A stretch of DNA of 21,375 nucleotides from Thermoplasmata archaeon (lineage in GTDB: Archaea; Thermoplasmatota; Thermoplasmata; Thermoplasmatales; Thermoplasmataceae). The DNA is taken from the NCBI GenBank assembly GCA_021797385.1, contig JAJZZW010000010.1, positions 1 to 21,375 on the forward strand, in the 5' to 3' direction. A model generated the notes under the pieces. It saw only the letters and a program-made list of their open reading frames with translations. It was not told where the DNA came from and ran no database searches. How positions within the stretch are numbered: position 1 is the first letter of the stretch; the number at the start of each line of letters is the position of its first letter. Positions 7,952 through 14,620 of this stretch are shown here, piece by piece. A program made the position numbers and the translations under genes.

Positions 7952-8057
7952 TTTAATCCATTATAAATTAACATGCAGGGATATAACCGTATTTCAATAT
8001 TATATACAATTCGTATACAAATTACTTATAAGATGAAAGAAACAATCATAAAAATTA

Positions 8058-8351
8058 TTACTTTTTACTGCCGATCATTTTGATAATTATTTCATAATTT
8101 TTCTGGTAATAATCAGAAAGAAAATAAATACTTCCATAACCCTGGCCCTCTCTCCTGATTATACCGTTATCAAGAAGTACTTTTATGTGGTGCTCCACTG
8201 TTCGGTAATTGGCTCCCAGTTCTCGCGATATCTGGTTTATATTCCCTGGTTCTTTATAGATATACTCAATAATTTTTACCCTTGTATTTCCCCCGCGGGT
8301 TGCCATAAGAAGCCACCACAGTATTCTGTGATATTCATCAGGAAAATCCAT
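8058..8351 (-). CDS. Winged-helix (ArsR-like) transcriptional regulator
   Basis: A 97-aa single-domain DNA-binding protein. The helix-turn-helix is visible as RVKIIEYIYKEPGNINQISRELGANYRTVEHHIKVLLDNGIIRREGQ (given in pieces: helix 2 NINQISRELG, recognition helix YRTVEHHIKVL), followed by a short wing YGSIYFLS. It resembles ArsR/MarR-like archaeal regulators. No metal-binding cysteines are present. It precedes the secreted NTF2-like gene by 106 nt on the same strand and probably controls this local group. A TATA box (TATTTATATTTA) is centred 25 nt before the ATG, so the mRNA is probably leaderless. Confidence 0.88.
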   Translation of the reverse strand: MDFPDEYHRILWWLLMATRGGNTRVKIIEYIYKEPGNINQISRELGANYRTVEHHIKVLLDNGIIRREGQGYGSIYFLSDYYQKNYEIIIKMIGSKK

Positions 8352-8370
8352 TGAATTTGTTATGGAGGTT

Positions 8371-8382
8371 TAAATATAAATA
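8371..8382 (-). promoter_or_regulatory. TATA box of the wHTH regulator gene
   Basis: On the minus strand this reads TATTTATATTTA. Its centre is 25 nt before the ATG at 8351, the spacing expected for a transcript starting at or next to the start codon. Confidence 0.5.
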
Positions 8383-8419
8383 TTTTGAATTTTCAATTTA
8401 AGATAAAAATATAAATTTA

Positions 8420-9865
8420 TTATTGTTGGGTTTTCATATTGAATTCACCTGCGTCTTTCAATATTTCAGGATGCTTATTCTTATAATATAATGTCACTAT
8501 CAGACCACCCGCAAGTATCCACACTATGGTTACAATGAATGATGCAAAATAGGCATCGTTTACGGCACTGGGCGCTGTCAAAAACTTTGTGAAAATATCG
8601 CTCATGGTGTAGTAAAGAACTATAAGACCTACTATTGTTGCCACTGTGGGAAGGATTCCATGTTTTAATAAGCTGAATTTATTGACCCTCTTGGTGTATA
8701 TTGTAAGTGAACTATTTGCAAGCATATGCACGATGATTATAGAAATACCGGTTCCGGCTTCCAGAACAAAAGCGGCACTCAAGGGACCATAAATCAACCC
8801 CATGGTCACATCAAGAACGAATGATAGCAACGCCCATATCACAACCGCATTGGCGGGCGAATGATGTTTTGGGTTGATCTTTCCTACCGTTGCAGGGAAA
8901 ATAACATTATCCCTCGCAGCTGAATACCACCAACGGCTAACGGCAGTAGCCTTTGACACTCCGTTGGAGAAGTAACTGTTGATTGTGAATATAATAAGCA
9001 GCACCAGACCGACCGGCCCCAGATAGTTATAAAACACTGTTAACCCTGCGTCGTGATGGGCAGAAAATGATGTTATATTACTTACACCCCAGCCTACTGT
9101 CAATGCGTAGGCTGCAGGAATAAGTGCTATTGCTGTAAGAATCATTGCAAAGATTATGGATTTCCCTATGTTCTTTTTCGGTTTTGTAATCTCCTCTGAT
9201 ACTGTTGTAACTACACCGGAACCTGTGAAATCCAGTATGGAGAATACTGAGGCAAACATGATAGATGAAAATCCGATGCTGTATGGACCGGATATTTCAA
9301 ATGGAATGACTGAATTGTGCCCGCCCACTTTTATAATTATAATTATTGAACCTATCAACAGGAACATCACTTCAAGCAATCCCGTGATTGCTGTATAGTT
9401 TAAGGAGGGTCTAATTCCAAGATATGTAACAATAATGATAAAAGCAGTAAATATACCTGCAAAGAGTATCCAGAGATATGGAATCGACGTTACCTCAGGG
9501 GCCATCAGGAATATAAAACTTGAAAGACCCAGTATTCCAAATGCAGCACCGGTAATATCATAGTACATGAAACTCAATGCAGTAATAGGTCCAAAATGCC
9601 CCTTATCAGTAGCACCGGCTGCATAGGCATAATAACTCCCTGAGTTTGATTTCAATTTTGAAAATTCATACGGCGTTATCATCCATAATGCGTATATTAT
9701 CCAACCAATTATTACTGAAAGCACTGTCTGAGCGCCAGAGATGGAAAATGACGCTACAAGAAGTATAGCTATATCGGCTGCAGGCGCCACCTGCCCCAGA
9801 GATTGAAAAGTACCCTGGAGAAGCCCGACAGAGTTTCTTTTTAATTTGGTGTGCGTTATAACCAT
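8420..9865 (-). CDS. APC-superfamily amino acid permease
   Basis: A 481-aa integral membrane protein of the amino acid-polyamine-organocation family with about 12-14 helices. The N-terminal SVGLLQGTFQSLGQVAPAAD followed by the first broken helix, and the helix-3 segment SNSGSYYAYAAGATDKGHFG, are typical. A second signature is FASVFSILDFTGSGVVTTVSEEITKPKKNIGKSI (about residues 201-238), with the usual E-E-x-x-x-P-x-x-x-I-P-type motif. It imports amino acids or related amines; the substrate cannot be read from sequence. The gene has its own promoter (CTATTTAAATATA centred 25 nt upstream) and also an AGGTG element 6-8 nt before the ATG. The upstream gap to the thioredoxin reductase gene (9866-10079) shows only this promoter. 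Confidence 0.92.
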   Translation of the reverse strand: MVITHTKLKRNSVGLLQGTFQSLGQVAPAADIAILLVASFSISGAQTVLSVIIGWIIYALWMITPYEFSKLKSNSGSYYAYAAGATDKGHFGPITALSFMYYDITGAAFGILGLSSFIFLMAPEVTSIPYLWILFAGIFTAFIIIVTYLGIRPSLNYTAITGLLEVMFLLIGSIIIIIKVGGHNSVIPFEISGPYSIGFSSIMFASVFSILDFTGSGVVTTVSEEITKPKKNIGKSIIFAMILTAIALIPAAYALTVGWGVSNITSFSAHHDAGLTVFYNYLGPVGLVLLIIFTINSYFSNGVSKATAVSRWWYSAARDNVIFPATVGKINPKHHSPANAVVIWALLSFVLDVTMGLIYGPLSAAFVLEAGTGISIIIVHMLANSSLTIYTKRVNKFSLLKHGILPTVATIVGLIVLYYTMSDIFTKFLTAPSAVNDAYFASFIVTIVWILAGGLIVTLYYKNKHPEILKDAGEFNMKTQQ

Positions 9866-9883
9866 AAATACACCTATATGTAT

Positions 9884-9896
9884 TATATTTAAATAG
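9884..9896 (-). promoter_or_regulatory. TATA box of the APC permease gene
   Basis: The minus strand reads CTATTTAAATATA, centred 25 nt before the ATG at 9865. ATAGGTG at 9871-9877 could serve as a ribosome binding site if the transcript starts slightly upstream. Confidence 0.45.
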
Positions 9897-10079
9897 TATA
9901 AAGGTTTTTCGTTTTCTAAACAAAGATTTTATATAATTATAATAGTAATATAATTTAAAATTACGACCTATATTAAGTGCGTGTATAAGGCATTTAGATA
10001 ATTTAAAGATTAAATGCTGTGATCATAGAATTATAATAAAAAATTAGAACTGTGGATAATACCGGATTATTTTAGCTTA

Positions 10080-11036
10080 CTAATGTTTTATAAGTTTCCA
10101 GTCGCTTTTTGCTGCAACCTTACCCTTGAGATTCTGAACATAATTATATGCAGATAATGCCGCAGTTGCTCCCTGACCGGCAGAAATTACTGCCTGTTTA
10201 TAGGGTGTATCGGTGACATCACCACAGGCAAATATACCCATATGTGAAGTCCTGCCAAATTTATCCACGACTATTTCATTGCCTTTATTCAGTTCAACAA
10301 GGTTCTTAACGAAACCTGTTTTTGCTATATATCCCATTTCGGCAAATACAGCGTCGGTTTTCAGTTCATCTGTTTTTCCTGAAGATTTATTCTTAAATGT
10401 CACTGATTCAACTGATTTTTCGCCGTTAACTGATACAAGGGTGCTGTCAAAATAAATTTCCTTATTTTTAATTCCGTTGACAGTATCCAGCAATGATTCA
10501 TCACCGGCAAGTTTCTTAGCGTTTGTGATATAAAGAACTTTTCTTGCAACGGAAGATAGATACACAAGAGCCTCCAGGGCATGGCTTCCATTACCGGCCA
10601 CGGCCACTTCCCTTCCCCTGAACAGTGGACCGTCGCATATTGCGCAATAAGAAATTCCATGTCCTTTTAACCTGGATTCTCCGGGAACATTAAGATCTCT
10701 TGGAGTTTTACCGAAAGCAAGTATAAGAGACAGGGCAGAAAATTCTGAATTACCTGTTTTCACTGTGAACCTATCATCTTCCATATCCACGGAAACGACC
10801 TCATCGTATACAAATTCTGTGCCATAGTATGCTGCCTGTTCCTTGAATTTATTGGTAAGCTCGAATCCGCCGATCATATCAAATCCCGGATAGTTCTGGA
10901 TATCGGTGGTCAGCAGCGCCTGTCCACCTATGTCCTTAGTGATTACCAGTGTCTTCATTCCCTGCCTGGCTGAATATATTGCAGAAGTGAGACCGGCAGA
11001 GGCCCCGCCGATAATTAAAATATCATAAGTTTCCAT
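10080..11036 (-). CDS. trxB: Thioredoxin reductase (flavoprotein), atypical pyridine-nucleotide site
   Basis: It reduces thioredoxin with electrons passed through FAD and a redox disulphide. From METYDILIIGGASAGLTSAI (FAD Rossmann fold) it is 318 aa, normal length. The redox-active pair is in SYCAICDGPLF, about residue 133. GIFACGDVTD near 270 is the second FAD motif. The NAD(P)-binding domain has VAVAGNGSHALEAL where the usual motif is G-G-G-D-S-A-x-E-E. The NADPH 2'-phosphate motif H-R-R-x-x-x-R is replaced by ITNAKKL. The same loss is known from the Thermoplasma acidophilum enzyme, which does not use NADPH normally. I chose the ATG at 11036 over an upstream one in frame because the longer version runs into the thioredoxin gene. 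It lies 10 nt after thioredoxin's stop, so the two form an operon. Confidence 0.93.
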   Translation of the reverse strand: METYDILIIGGASAGLTSAIYSARQGMKTLVITKDIGGQALLTTDIQNYPGFDMIGGFELTNKFKEQAAYYGTEFVYDEVVSVDMEDDRFTVKTGNSEFSALSLILAFGKTPRDLNVPGESRLKGHGISYCAICDGPLFRGREVAVAGNGSHALEALVYLSSVARKVLYITNAKKLAGDESLLDTVNGIKNKEIYFDSTLVSVNGEKSVESVTFKNKSSGKTDELKTDAVFAEMGYIAKTGFVKNLVELNKGNEIVVDKFGRTSHMGIFACGDVTDTPYKQAVISAGQGATAALSAYNYVQNLKGKVAAKSDWKLIKH

Positions 11037-11046
11037 GTTGACTCTT

Positions 11047-11403
11047 TCATGCCAGATTTTTGATTTTCTGAACAAGGACTTCCTTTGGAACAACACCTAT
11101 GGACACATCAACAGGTTTTCCATTTTTGAAGAACATAATTGTAGGAATGCTCTCTATTCTCAGGGCCCTCGATGTAACTGGGTTCTCATCAACATTAACT
11201 TTACCGAAATTTGCAACCTCAGCGTATTCTTTTGAGAGTTCATCAACAACAGGTGAAATATACCTGCATGGAGCGCACCATGCTGCCCAGAGATCTATTA
11301 CTGATAGCTTTGGAGAGCTTACAAAAGATTTAAAATTCCCATCACTTAACTCAACCGGCCCTTCTTTTCCTGGATTTTTTCCGAATACATTTTTGTTTTC
11401 CAT
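11047..11403 (-). CDS. trxA: Thioredoxin
   Basis: A 118-aa thioredoxin with the active site AAWCAPCRYISPVV (W-C-A-P-C, a variant of W-C-G-P-C) near residue 45, the conserved N-V-D-E-N-P near 70, and the cis-proline motif SIPTIMFFKNGKPV near 86. It has an N-terminal extension of about 15 residues before ELSDGNF. I prefer the ATG at 11401-11403 because AGAGGTG lies 6-7 nt upstream; a frame from 11424 would add seven residues and span that site. It is the first gene of the operon with thioredoxin reductase and presumably its substrate. It is transcribed divergently from a wHTH regulator. Confidence 0.95.
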   Translation of the reverse strand: MENKNVFGKNPGKEGPVELSDGNFKSFVSSPKLSVIDLWAAWCAPCRYISPVVDELSKEYAEVANFGKVNVDENPVTSRALRIESIPTIMFFKNGKPVDVSIGVVPKEVLVQKIKNLA

Positions 11404-11538
11404 TTTATACACCTCTGAGAACACACACTGTTAATGTGCCTCCGATTAATGCTATATTAATAAAGGATATATAACTGTATTGTATGATATTGTATTAACT
11501 GTGCAATATTGTTATATAGAACTTAGTAATATACAGGT
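11404..11538. promoter_or_regulatory. Divergent promoter region with TATTGTAT direct repeats
   Basis: This 135-bp region holds two promoters. The minus-strand TATA TTATATAT (11467-11474) serves thioredoxin, with a leader of roughly 40 nt carrying a Shine-Dalgarno. The plus-strand TATA TTATATA (11512-11518) lies 24 nt before the regulator's ATG and fits a leaderless start. Between them TATTGTAT occurs at 11478-11485 and 11488-11495, ten bases apart. A near copy, TATTGTTAT, sits at 11507-11515 and overlaps the plus-strand TATA box. TAACTG flanks the pair at 11472-11477 and 11496-11501. The arrangement suggests an operator bound on one DNA face. Confidence 0.55.
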
Positions 11539-11907
11539 ATGGGATCGTTTAACCAGATTCTGGATGAAAGCGCTACTTGCCGTGACATATTTGAATATTT
11601 TTTTGACCTGTCACCCAGCGATATCAACGTACTTTATCTACTGGAAACTGGAAAACCGGAAACTGTTGATGATATTGCATTGCGGTTAAAGAGAGACCGG
11701 ACCACCGTTTTCAGATCTCTACAGCGGCTTGTAAGATCTGAGCTGGTTTCAAAGAGAAAACAGTGCATGGAGAAGGGTGGGTATTATTATTCTTATCTCA
11801 GGATCAATCCAGAAAAAATTATTGATCTTGTAAATAAAAAGGAGAAAGAATTTCATCGGGTCCTCCAGTGCCTGTTAAAGGATATCAACAGCGATTTCGA
11901 TAAATAG
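11539..11907 (+). CDS. Winged-helix regulator (TrmB/MarR-like), divergent from trx operon
   Basis: A 122-aa DNA-binding protein. The winged-helix core is about residues 33-90: SPSDINVLYLLETGKPETVDDIALRL, then recognition helix RDRTTVFRSLQRLVRS and wing KKQCMEKGGYYYSYLRI-like strands. A C-terminal helix (PEKIIDLVNKKEKEFHRVLQCLLKDI) probably dimerises. Cysteines at about residues 14, 75 and 110 could allow redox sensing, but this is inference. It starts 135 nt from the thioredoxin operon on the opposite strand, so it is a natural candidate regulator of it and of itself. No good Shine-Dalgarno is present; leaderless transcription from the TATA at 11512-11518 fits. Confidence 0.88.
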   Translation: MGSFNQILDESATCRDIFEYFFDLSPSDINVLYLLETGKPETVDDIALRLKRDRTTVFRSLQRLVRSELVSKRKQCMEKGGYYYSYLRINPEKIIDLVNKKEKEFHRVLQCLLKDINSDFDK

Positions 11908-11970
11908 AATTATAACAATGATTAGCCATGGATGTTTTATACGATTCATTTCTTATTCAAGAGAAAATCT

Positions 11971-11978
11971 TATTTATA
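11971..11978 (+). promoter_or_regulatory. TATA box of the pyrophosphatase gene
   Basis: TATTTATA is centred 22-23 nt before the ATG at 11997. This supports the shorter pyrophosphatase start and a leaderless mRNA. Confidence 0.5.
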
Positions 11979-11996
11979 TGGAAACTATTTACTTAT

Positions 11997-12503
11997 ATGA
12001 GATTTGATGTGCAGACAGAGGATTTTCCTGAGACTTTTTATGCTTTTATAGAAATACCCCAGGGTGCAAACACGAAGCTTGAATATAAACCGGAAGTTGA
12101 TAATATAGTACTGGACAGAATACTGTTTACATCCATGGTTTATCCAACAAACTATGGTTTTATACTAAACACGAAGGGTAAGGATGGAGATCCGCTGGAT
12201 GTTCTTGTATTAGCATCAGTGCCCATACCATCCGGTACCATAGTAAAGTGCAGGGCTGTTGGCATTGCCCAGATGAGTGATGAGGAAGGGTCTGATAATA
12301 AGATTATTGCAGTTCCAGTTGACAAGGTCGATCCTAACTCAGTTACAATTAAGGATATAGATAGTTTCGGCGATGCCTTAAAAAATAAAATAAAGCATTT
12401 CTTCCAGCATTACAAAGAACTTGAGAAGGGAAAATTCATGACTTTTCATGGCTATGCCGGTAGGGAAGAGGCATTAAAGGAAATAAAGGAGTCATTTTTA
12501 TAA
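11997..12503 (+). CDS. ppa: Inorganic pyrophosphatase (family I, soluble)
   Basis: It hydrolyses pyrophosphate to two phosphates, pulling biosynthetic reactions forward. At 168 aa it has the usual length for archaeal family I enzymes. YAFIEIPQGANTKLEYK (about 16-32) holds the conserved E and K. DRILFTSMVYPTNYGFI is near 42. The metal-binding signature DGDPLDVLVL is near 65, and K-I-x-A-V-P near 104 is followed by the C-terminal helical KHFFQHYKELEKGK. An in-frame ATG at 11928 would add 23 residues, but the family normally starts shortly before F-P-E-T-F-Y, and a TATA box sits where the extension would be. I therefore use the ATG at 11997-11999. Confidence 0.96.
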   Translation: MRFDVQTEDFPETFYAFIEIPQGANTKLEYKPEVDNIVLDRILFTSMVYPTNYGFILNTKGKDGDPLDVLVLASVPIPSGTIVKCRAVGIAQMSDEEGSDNKIIAVPVDKVDPNSVTIKDIDSFGDALKNKIKHFFQHYKELEKGKFMTFHGYAGREEALKEIKESFL

Positions 12504-12558
12504 ATTATAACTTTTGTTCAAATAAAAAGATTTTTTAGCATTATATATTAAGCATTCT

Positions 12559-13140
12559 ATGTGCAATAAAAAGTTCCTGATTGGTTTTATTGGACCGCTT
12601 ATTACGATTTTACTTATATTTCTTGATGTCAGTATTTCTCCTTATTTTTCATGGTATAAGAATTCTTTGAGCAGCCTTGGTGTACATAGATATTTTTTTA
12701 TTTTTGATTCAGCGGTGATCATCGGTGGCATATCTATTTTCATATTTGCCTTATTTCTTTATAAATATCTTGCCGTGAAAATGCTTTCCATTGCATTCAT
12801 AATGACCGGGGCAGTATCCCTGTTCTTAATAGGAATTTTTGATGAGAATTTTGGGAATATACATCTTGCAATAGCAGTGATATACTTCATATTCACGCCT
12901 ATAGGAATAATATTATTCAGCCTTTACAGAATTAAACCATTCCTCAGTTATTACGGCTATATTTCAGGAATTCTGTCACTGACAATAATCATTTTCGGCA
13001 TATTTGCACTATTCGGATACATTAATGTCAGAATAGGACTTTCGGTTACAGAGATGCTCGAGGCAATATTGCTTTCCTCCTGGTCTTCACTGGTAGGAAT
13101 TTACCTTTGCAGGCATCCTTCAAAATTAATGAAAAATTAG
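12559..13140 (+). CDS. DUF998-like integral membrane protein
   Basis: A 193-aa protein with about six membrane helices. Features include the first helix (FLIGFIGPLITILLIFLDV), a loop with PYFSWYKNSLSSLGV near residue 30, and GIFDENFGNIHLAIAVIYFI near 92. This W-x-x-N-S-L-S-x-L-G loop and the helix pattern resemble the DUF998 family, whose function is unknown. A run of AT (TTATATATTA, 12541-12550) precedes it, but its spacing to the ATG is short for a TATA box. It converges with the GHMP kinase gene: the stop codons TAG (plus) and TAA (minus) share the bases TTAG at 13137-13140. Confidence 0.8.
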   Translation: MCNKKFLIGFIGPLITILLIFLDVSISPYFSWYKNSLSSLGVHRYFFIFDSAVIIGGISIFIFALFLYKYLAVKMLSIAFIMTGAVSLFLIGIFDENFGNIHLAIAVIYFIFTPIGIILFSLYRIKPFLSYYGYISGILSLTIIIFGIFALFGYINVRIGLSVTEMLEAILLSSWSSLVGIYLCRHPSKLMKN

Positions 13141-14138
13141 ATTTCACTATCAATAAAATTTTCTATTAACCTGGTTCCCTTTCCGTCGAACTTCAAACGT
13201 ATAACAAATTCAGAAAGCTCTCTCATTTTATTCTGTAATCTGTTTATATTTTCTGGTTCTGTTAAAATCAAAATAAAACCTTCAGACCCTCCACCGAGAA
13301 GTTTTGCTGATCTCGCTCCATTTTTAAATGCAAAATCTATCATCCTTTCTATTCTCTCATTGGATACACTACTACCAAGAGTTTTTTTAATTTTCCAGCC
13401 CTCATTAACAATAGAACAAAACGCATCACGATTTTCTGACATCACAGCCTGGCTCATGCGGAATGCCATATCCCTTATGGATTTTAATTTAGATGTAGTT
13501 TCCTCATCTCCACTTGCTGATTTGCTTGCCTGTTCCTGCAATGATTTGGAACTCTCCCTGGTATGCCCGGTGTATACCAGAATCATTGATTTTTCAAGTT
13601 GACGGACAAATGGTGTTTTTATATCAAACTTTTGAGTGGTTTCTCCCACACTGGTGAATTCCATATACTTTAATCCACCCACAGCTATTGCAAATGGATC
13701 CTGTTTGCCCAGTATTATATTGAACTTTTCCTTTTCTGTAATGTATGATTTCCTTGCAAGTTCAAGGCAATCTATATTTTTACCCTTGATGGTGTATATT
13801 GTTTTTATTATTCCATTAAGCAATGCAGAGCTGGAACCCAGTCCTGAACCAGGTGGCACATCACTGTTCATGATTAATCTCCCTGTTGTAATTCCCTCAT
13901 CCATGAACATTCTGATTATCCTGTTTTCCATGGATGTATTATTTGATGATATAAGTGAAGTCTTTAGGAAATCCCTGGATGATATTTCCAGCGAGTTACC
14001 GTCATCAATATAACGAATCATTATTCCACGATCAATTGTTGTATTTAAAACGGCACCACCGTATGTATCGAAAAAAGGTGTTATATCCGATCCACCACCG
14101 GCAAAGCTGATTCTTACAGGGCTGTAAACTGTAATCAT
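13137..14138 (-). CDS. GHMP-family sugar kinase (heptose-phosphate kinase-like)
   Basis: A 333-aa GHMP kinase, which transfers phosphate from ATP to a sugar or similar alcohol. It starts with SPVRISFAGGGSDITPFF and GGAVLNTTIDRG. This S-P-x-R-I-x-F-x-G-G-G-T/S-D pattern is typical of D-glycero-D-manno-heptose 7-phosphate kinases (HddA-like). The ATP-binding motif 2 is DVPPGSGLGSSSAL near residue 94. GKQDPFAIAVGG near 143 carries the likely catalytic Asp region, and motif 3 is KLLGGGSEGFILIL near 281. It is unlike the mevalonate-type kinases of these archaea, so nucleotide-sugar precursor synthesis for glycans is a better guess. No other sugar gene lies nearby. The TATA-like CCTTTTAATAGG is centred 24 nt before the ATG. 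Confidence 0.88.
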   Translation of the reverse strand: MITVYSPVRISFAGGGSDITPFFDTYGGAVLNTTIDRGIMIRYIDDGNSLEISSRDFLKTSLISSNNTSMENRIIRMFMDEGITTGRLIMNSDVPPGSGLGSSSALLNGIIKTIYTIKGKNIDCLELARKSYITEKEKFNIILGKQDPFAIAVGGLKYMEFTSVGETTQKFDIKTPFVRQLEKSMILVYTGHTRESSKSLQEQASKSASGDEETTSKLKSIRDMAFRMSQAVMSENRDAFCSIVNEGWKIKKTLGSSVSNERIERMIDFAFKNGARSAKLLGGGSEGFILILTEPENINRLQNKMRELSEFVIRLKFDGKGTRLIENFIDSEI

Positions 14139-14276
14139 AAAAATATATGGAAACTTCCTATTAAAAGGTTAAGTTTCAGATTTTTGGTTCCTTCTAATGC
14201 TTGACCGAGAATTCAATAAGTATTTATGTCTTTGTTTAATAGGGTATGCAAATTAAAATAATAGACGGTCTTAATA

Positions 14277-14585
14277 ATGATAGTATTCAATGTGAATTCG
14301 GGCATAGTTGAAATTAAGGATTCCCTGGGTCAATTATTGGTTAATAAAACCCTGGTAATGAGATCATACAACGAAACAGTTTCATGCGATTCCGGCATGT
14401 GCGAGGTGGTTCATGGAATCTCCCTGAAAATAAAAAGGCATTGCGACGATCCGGAAATGCTATATTTTATGAATGGAAATGTAGAGATTGCAATGGATCA
14501 AAGTATATATGACCTCCTTGAAACGGAAAACCTTTCGGTGGATAAGGAAAGAAGCCTTACTATTGAAAGAAAACACCACAGATAA
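14277..14585 (+). CDS. Small protein of unknown function with a Cys pair
   Basis: A 102-aa protein that I do not recognise. It has alternating short beta strands (IVFNVNSGIVEIKDSLGQLLVNKTLVMRS in pieces), and a C-D-S-G-M-C motif near residue 38, with another Cys in RHCDD near 56. It ends with a charged helix (LETENLSVDKERSLTIERKHHR). There is no signal or membrane helix, so it is probably cytoplasmic; C-x4-C plus a later H-C might bind metal or form a disulphide, which is speculative. The start is uncertain: ATG at 14277 has no strong Shine-Dalgarno. The MFS exporter follows after 35 nt but has its own TATA box. Confidence 0.6.
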   Translation: MIVFNVNSGIVEIKDSLGQLLVNKTLVMRSYNETVSCDSGMCEVVHGISLKIKRHCDDPEMLYFMNGNVEIAMDQSIYDLLETENLSVDKERSLTIERKHHR

Positions 14586-14595
14586 ACTGAAAATC

Positions 14596-14604
14596 AATTT
14601 ATAG
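14596..14604 (+). promoter_or_regulatory. TATA-like box of the DHA2 exporter gene
   Basis: AATTTATAG is centred about 21 nt before the ATG at 14621, compatible with a leaderless mRNA. Confidence 0.4.
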
Positions 14605-14620
14605 CCTTTTAAGATACATA

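Noticed and set aside
11928..11996. Upstream in-frame ATG extending the pyrophosphatase by 23 residues
   Set aside because: The extension lies over the likely TATA box and is not part of the family's usual N-terminus.
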